Positions 62,106-64,000 of a stretch of DNA of 64,000 nt are shown piece by piece. The stretch is from assembly GCA_018398575.1 (NCBI GenBank), contig JAGTXZ010000005.1:1364001-1428000 (forward strand), written 5' to 3'. The position numbers were made by a program, and so were the translations under genes. The notes below the pieces were generated by a model. That model was not told the DNA's origin, did not search any database, and was given only the letters and a program-made list of their open reading frames with translations. Source of the DNA: Ampelomyces quisqualis (lineage: Eukaryota; Ascomycota; Dothideomycetes; Pleosporales; Phaeosphaeriaceae). The number at the start of each line of letters is the position of its first letter. Position 1 is the first letter of the stretch.

Positions 62106-63397
62106 GCTTCTTAGCGCTCAGGCCAGGCAGCTTGACCTTTCCAAGCTGCGCCCCGCCCACTCTTTGCACTTGGGCCACAGCATCGCCCAGGAGTACCCGT
62201 ATCGCGCCTTCTAATCTTCTGTCCTGCTGCCTCCTCATATACAGCAACACGATGCCAAGGATAAAGACGTCCGCAGCGATGTGCTTGAAAGCAGCCCACA
62301 GCGCCCGCCACATGGCGCGGAACAGTCGGTAGTGGGGGGAGTGTGAGAACAGCCGACGGGCTTCTAGTTGTTCGCGCAAGGCAGCGACCTCTGCAGTCAT
62401 CTTCTGCAGCGCCATTTCAACGCGCCCACGCCACTTCTTGTCCGCAGCCGTCTCGGGCTGCGGGGCTCGACCGGCTTGTGCCGGGGTGGATGTGAAGTGG
62501 GGCATGGGTATTGATTGTGGCAGAATCGATCGCATGCGTGAGGCAGGGGTGGGCGTGTCCATGGGTTTGGGGTTCTGTCGCGTGAGGGTTGGGTCTGACA
62601 GCACGCCGACATGCATGTCCTCGGAATGAGGGCTGCACTGGGAGTCGGGCGCGTCGACAAAGACGTCGCGGTCAATGCCCGCCTCGCCTTTTCCCAGCTC
62701 TTCCTCGCTCTGCGACATGGGGCTCTTGATCTGCAGCGGCCGGTCCGGGCCGTCGTGGTGTTTTCGCTCTGTCCTGCCGTCGCCCCGGTGCAGGCCCCTC
62801 TGGCCCAGTGTCTGCGTGGGCGACGAAGCGGACGAGGACGGCACGTTGGACTTGACTTGGTCCCACACAAACTCGAGTTCGGCGACGAGTTCGCGGCTGT
62901 CGGGCGAGGGCGAGGCGAACTTGTGCATGGTGTCGATCAGGGTGGTGATGTAGCGGCGCTTGGCTTCGGTGCGCGAGAGGCGGTTCTGCTGTTTCCAGGC
63001 GTCCCTTTGCACAGGTCAGTTCCAGGGGTCCCCGAAGCATGACGGGGGTGAAGGATACCACTTCTCACGTGCCCTCAGGTCCGGTTCGCTGCTGCCGTCT
63101 GGCCGTTCCATGATGCCGTCGACATCGCCCTCTGCATCGCATCAGCCGCAGCCACTTGGCTGGTTGACCGGGGTTCATGGCGCACCCATGGCTTGTTTGT
63201 AGAGCCCATAGAGCCTCAGGCGCGTCGCCGACGGCGGCTTCTGCGACCCCGTGCGGATCTTGTTGACCGTGTTGAGCGCATGGCTGAAGACGCGATCTGC
63301 ATCCTTGTCAACGTCAATGTCGACTTCGTCTACTTGGTAGTCGGCGCCTCCACCGGCTCGCTGTGGCGGGAGGCGACATACCCACTGAGTCTGACAT
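62095..63397 (-). CDS. Tail-anchored acyl-CoA-binding protein, ATG37/ACBD5 type
   Basis: Binds long-chain acyl-CoA and, in this family, sits in the peroxisomal membrane for pexophagy or ER contact. Exons 63397-63382 (16 nt), 63329-63186, 63131-63059 and 63004-62095 give 380 aa; introns of 52, 54 and 54 nt. The ACB domain is built across them: MSDSV, then DRVFSHALNTVNKIRTGSQK and LRLYGLYKQAM, then EGDVDGIMERPDG, then REKW joined to DAWKQQNRLS. A long disordered acidic middle follows, with a coiled coil near ALQKMTAEVAALREQLEARR. A membrane helix is AADVFILGIVLLYMRR at about residues 325-340, before a 40-residue basic tail. The first exon is short, but the splice sites and frame fit. Confidence 0.9.
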
Positions 63398-64000
63398 GCC
63401 GGGCTTTGGTTGCACGTGCCCGCCCGCGCGCAAGTTGGCATCAATACCTTCACAGGTCGAGGTTCTAGCCGAGACACCTTCAGCGACAGGGCAGCAGCAC
63501 GTGCACGATGCATACACAGGCGCAGATGCACTGCGCCCCCTGTCGCGTAGGGCTGTCTGTTCGCCTCGGCATAGGCACCGGTAGCCAGTTTCACATGCAA
63601 ATGGTCTCTATCTGCAACACCATCTTCTACCATCCACCCTGTGCACGCTACTGCATCATCCGCATCTATTGCATCTTCACCGTCACAGTCGCGCTTTCTG
63701 TCCAGACCATCAGCAACCAGTCCACAATCACGTGTGCAGAACACTTGCCTTCCATGAGACTCGCAAAGACATTGCCTTCCTCCTCGATCAAGTGAGCACC
63801 TTTGAACCTCTCAGCAAACTGCACTGCACGACACAGACAAATCTTCTGACCACATACCATGGAAAATTGGCTTGTATGCATCGCCGCTCTTCTCCAGGGC
63901 AATCGGCAGTATCTGTTCCTTGCTGTCTTTGTTTTCCCCCTCCCCGTCCACTCTGAACCACAGTACTTGCTTGGGTAGAAAGCTTCGATCCTCAGTCTTG
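63398..64000. other. Right edge, no gene recognised
   Basis: About 600 bp upstream of the ATG37-like start. Short frames on both strands overlap. A plus-strand piece at 63858-63974 begins with a hydrophobic stretch, but nothing shows it is a gene. This is most likely promoter sequence of the ATG37-like gene and of a gene beyond the edge. Confidence 0.4.

Noticed and set aside
13006..63397. Secondary-metabolite gene cluster
   Set aside because: Two MFS transporters and one oxidoreductase are present, but no polyketide synthase, peptide synthetase, terpene synthase or cluster regulator is seen.
1..64000. CRISPR arrays, operons, bacterial insertion sequences
   Set aside because: Spliceosomal introns and eukaryotic families throughout; no regularly spaced direct repeats with unique spacers. 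The only regular arrays are coding minisatellites.

Overview
The window reads as nuclear DNA of a filamentous ascomycete (Pezizomycotina), most likely a Dothideomycete of the Pleosporales type. The evidence is short introns (about 46 to 100 nt) with GTANGT-like donors, CTAAC-like branch sites and CAG/TAG acceptors; closely packed genes on both strands with short 5' coding exons (9 to 40 nt); and gene families typical of these fungi (Rrp36, Trs120, Pff1, Scd6/Sum2, Abp2, CE5 esterase, chitin deacetylase). The assignment to a clade is inference.

Layout. 1-4045 is an AT-rich block holding an intact hAT transposase ORF, a divergent ORF cut by the left edge and a 250-bp inverted repeat between them. 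Its coding sequence is depleted in CpA/TpG, the dinucleotides targeted by repeat-induced point mutation (RIP). At about 4045 the composition switches abruptly to ordinary genic DNA: RRP36 (-), an FCP1/NIF-like HAD protein (+), an intron-bearing tRNA-Ile(AAU) (-), a small membrane protein (-), RNase H1 (-), a DUF202 protein (+), 6-phosphofructo-2-kinase/fructose-2,6-bisphosphatase (+), TRS120 (-), a 1717-aa sacsin-like ATPase with a C-terminal HExxH motif (+), a cysteine-rich secreted protein (+), a dihydrodiol/xylose dehydrogenase-like oxidoreductase (-), the peroxisomal carrier PMP47 (-) and a DHA1-type MFS transporter (-).

32.3-37.4 kb is gene-poor and appears to be degenerate accessory DNA. 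It holds a decayed SNU13 pseudogene, a 34-codon secreted-peptide ORF, a perfect 13-bp inverted repeat, a 5S-like fragment and diverged short repeats. From 37.4 kb the density rises again: LSM14-family SCD6/SUM2 (-), a small protein with a KPWE-like tail (+), an Abp2-like protein (-), a secreted CE5 esterase (+), a small amphipathic protein (-), a GH16 enzyme with long tandem repeats (+), a GPI-type chitin deacetylase with CBM18 (+), an SLC46-like MFS transporter (-), a coiled-coil protein (-), the vacuolar protease PFF1 (-), a Rossmann-like protein (+), a membrane protein followed by broken reading frames (+), and a tail-anchored acyl-CoA-binding protein of the ATG37/ACBD5 type (-).

The genes do not form one pathway. 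Loose themes are RNA biology (RRP36, RNase H1, SCD6, the SNU13 relic), peroxisomes (PMP47, ATG37-like, possibly the KPWE-like protein), trafficking and vacuole (TRS120, PFF1), and the wall or outside of the cell at 44-50 kb (CE5, GH16, chitin deacetylase). The observations most worth a second look are the RIP-depleted but open hAT element with its palindrome and divergent ORF, the sacsin-like ATPase joined to a metallopeptidase-like motif, and the SNU13 relic. All calls come from reading the sequence; no database search was run.
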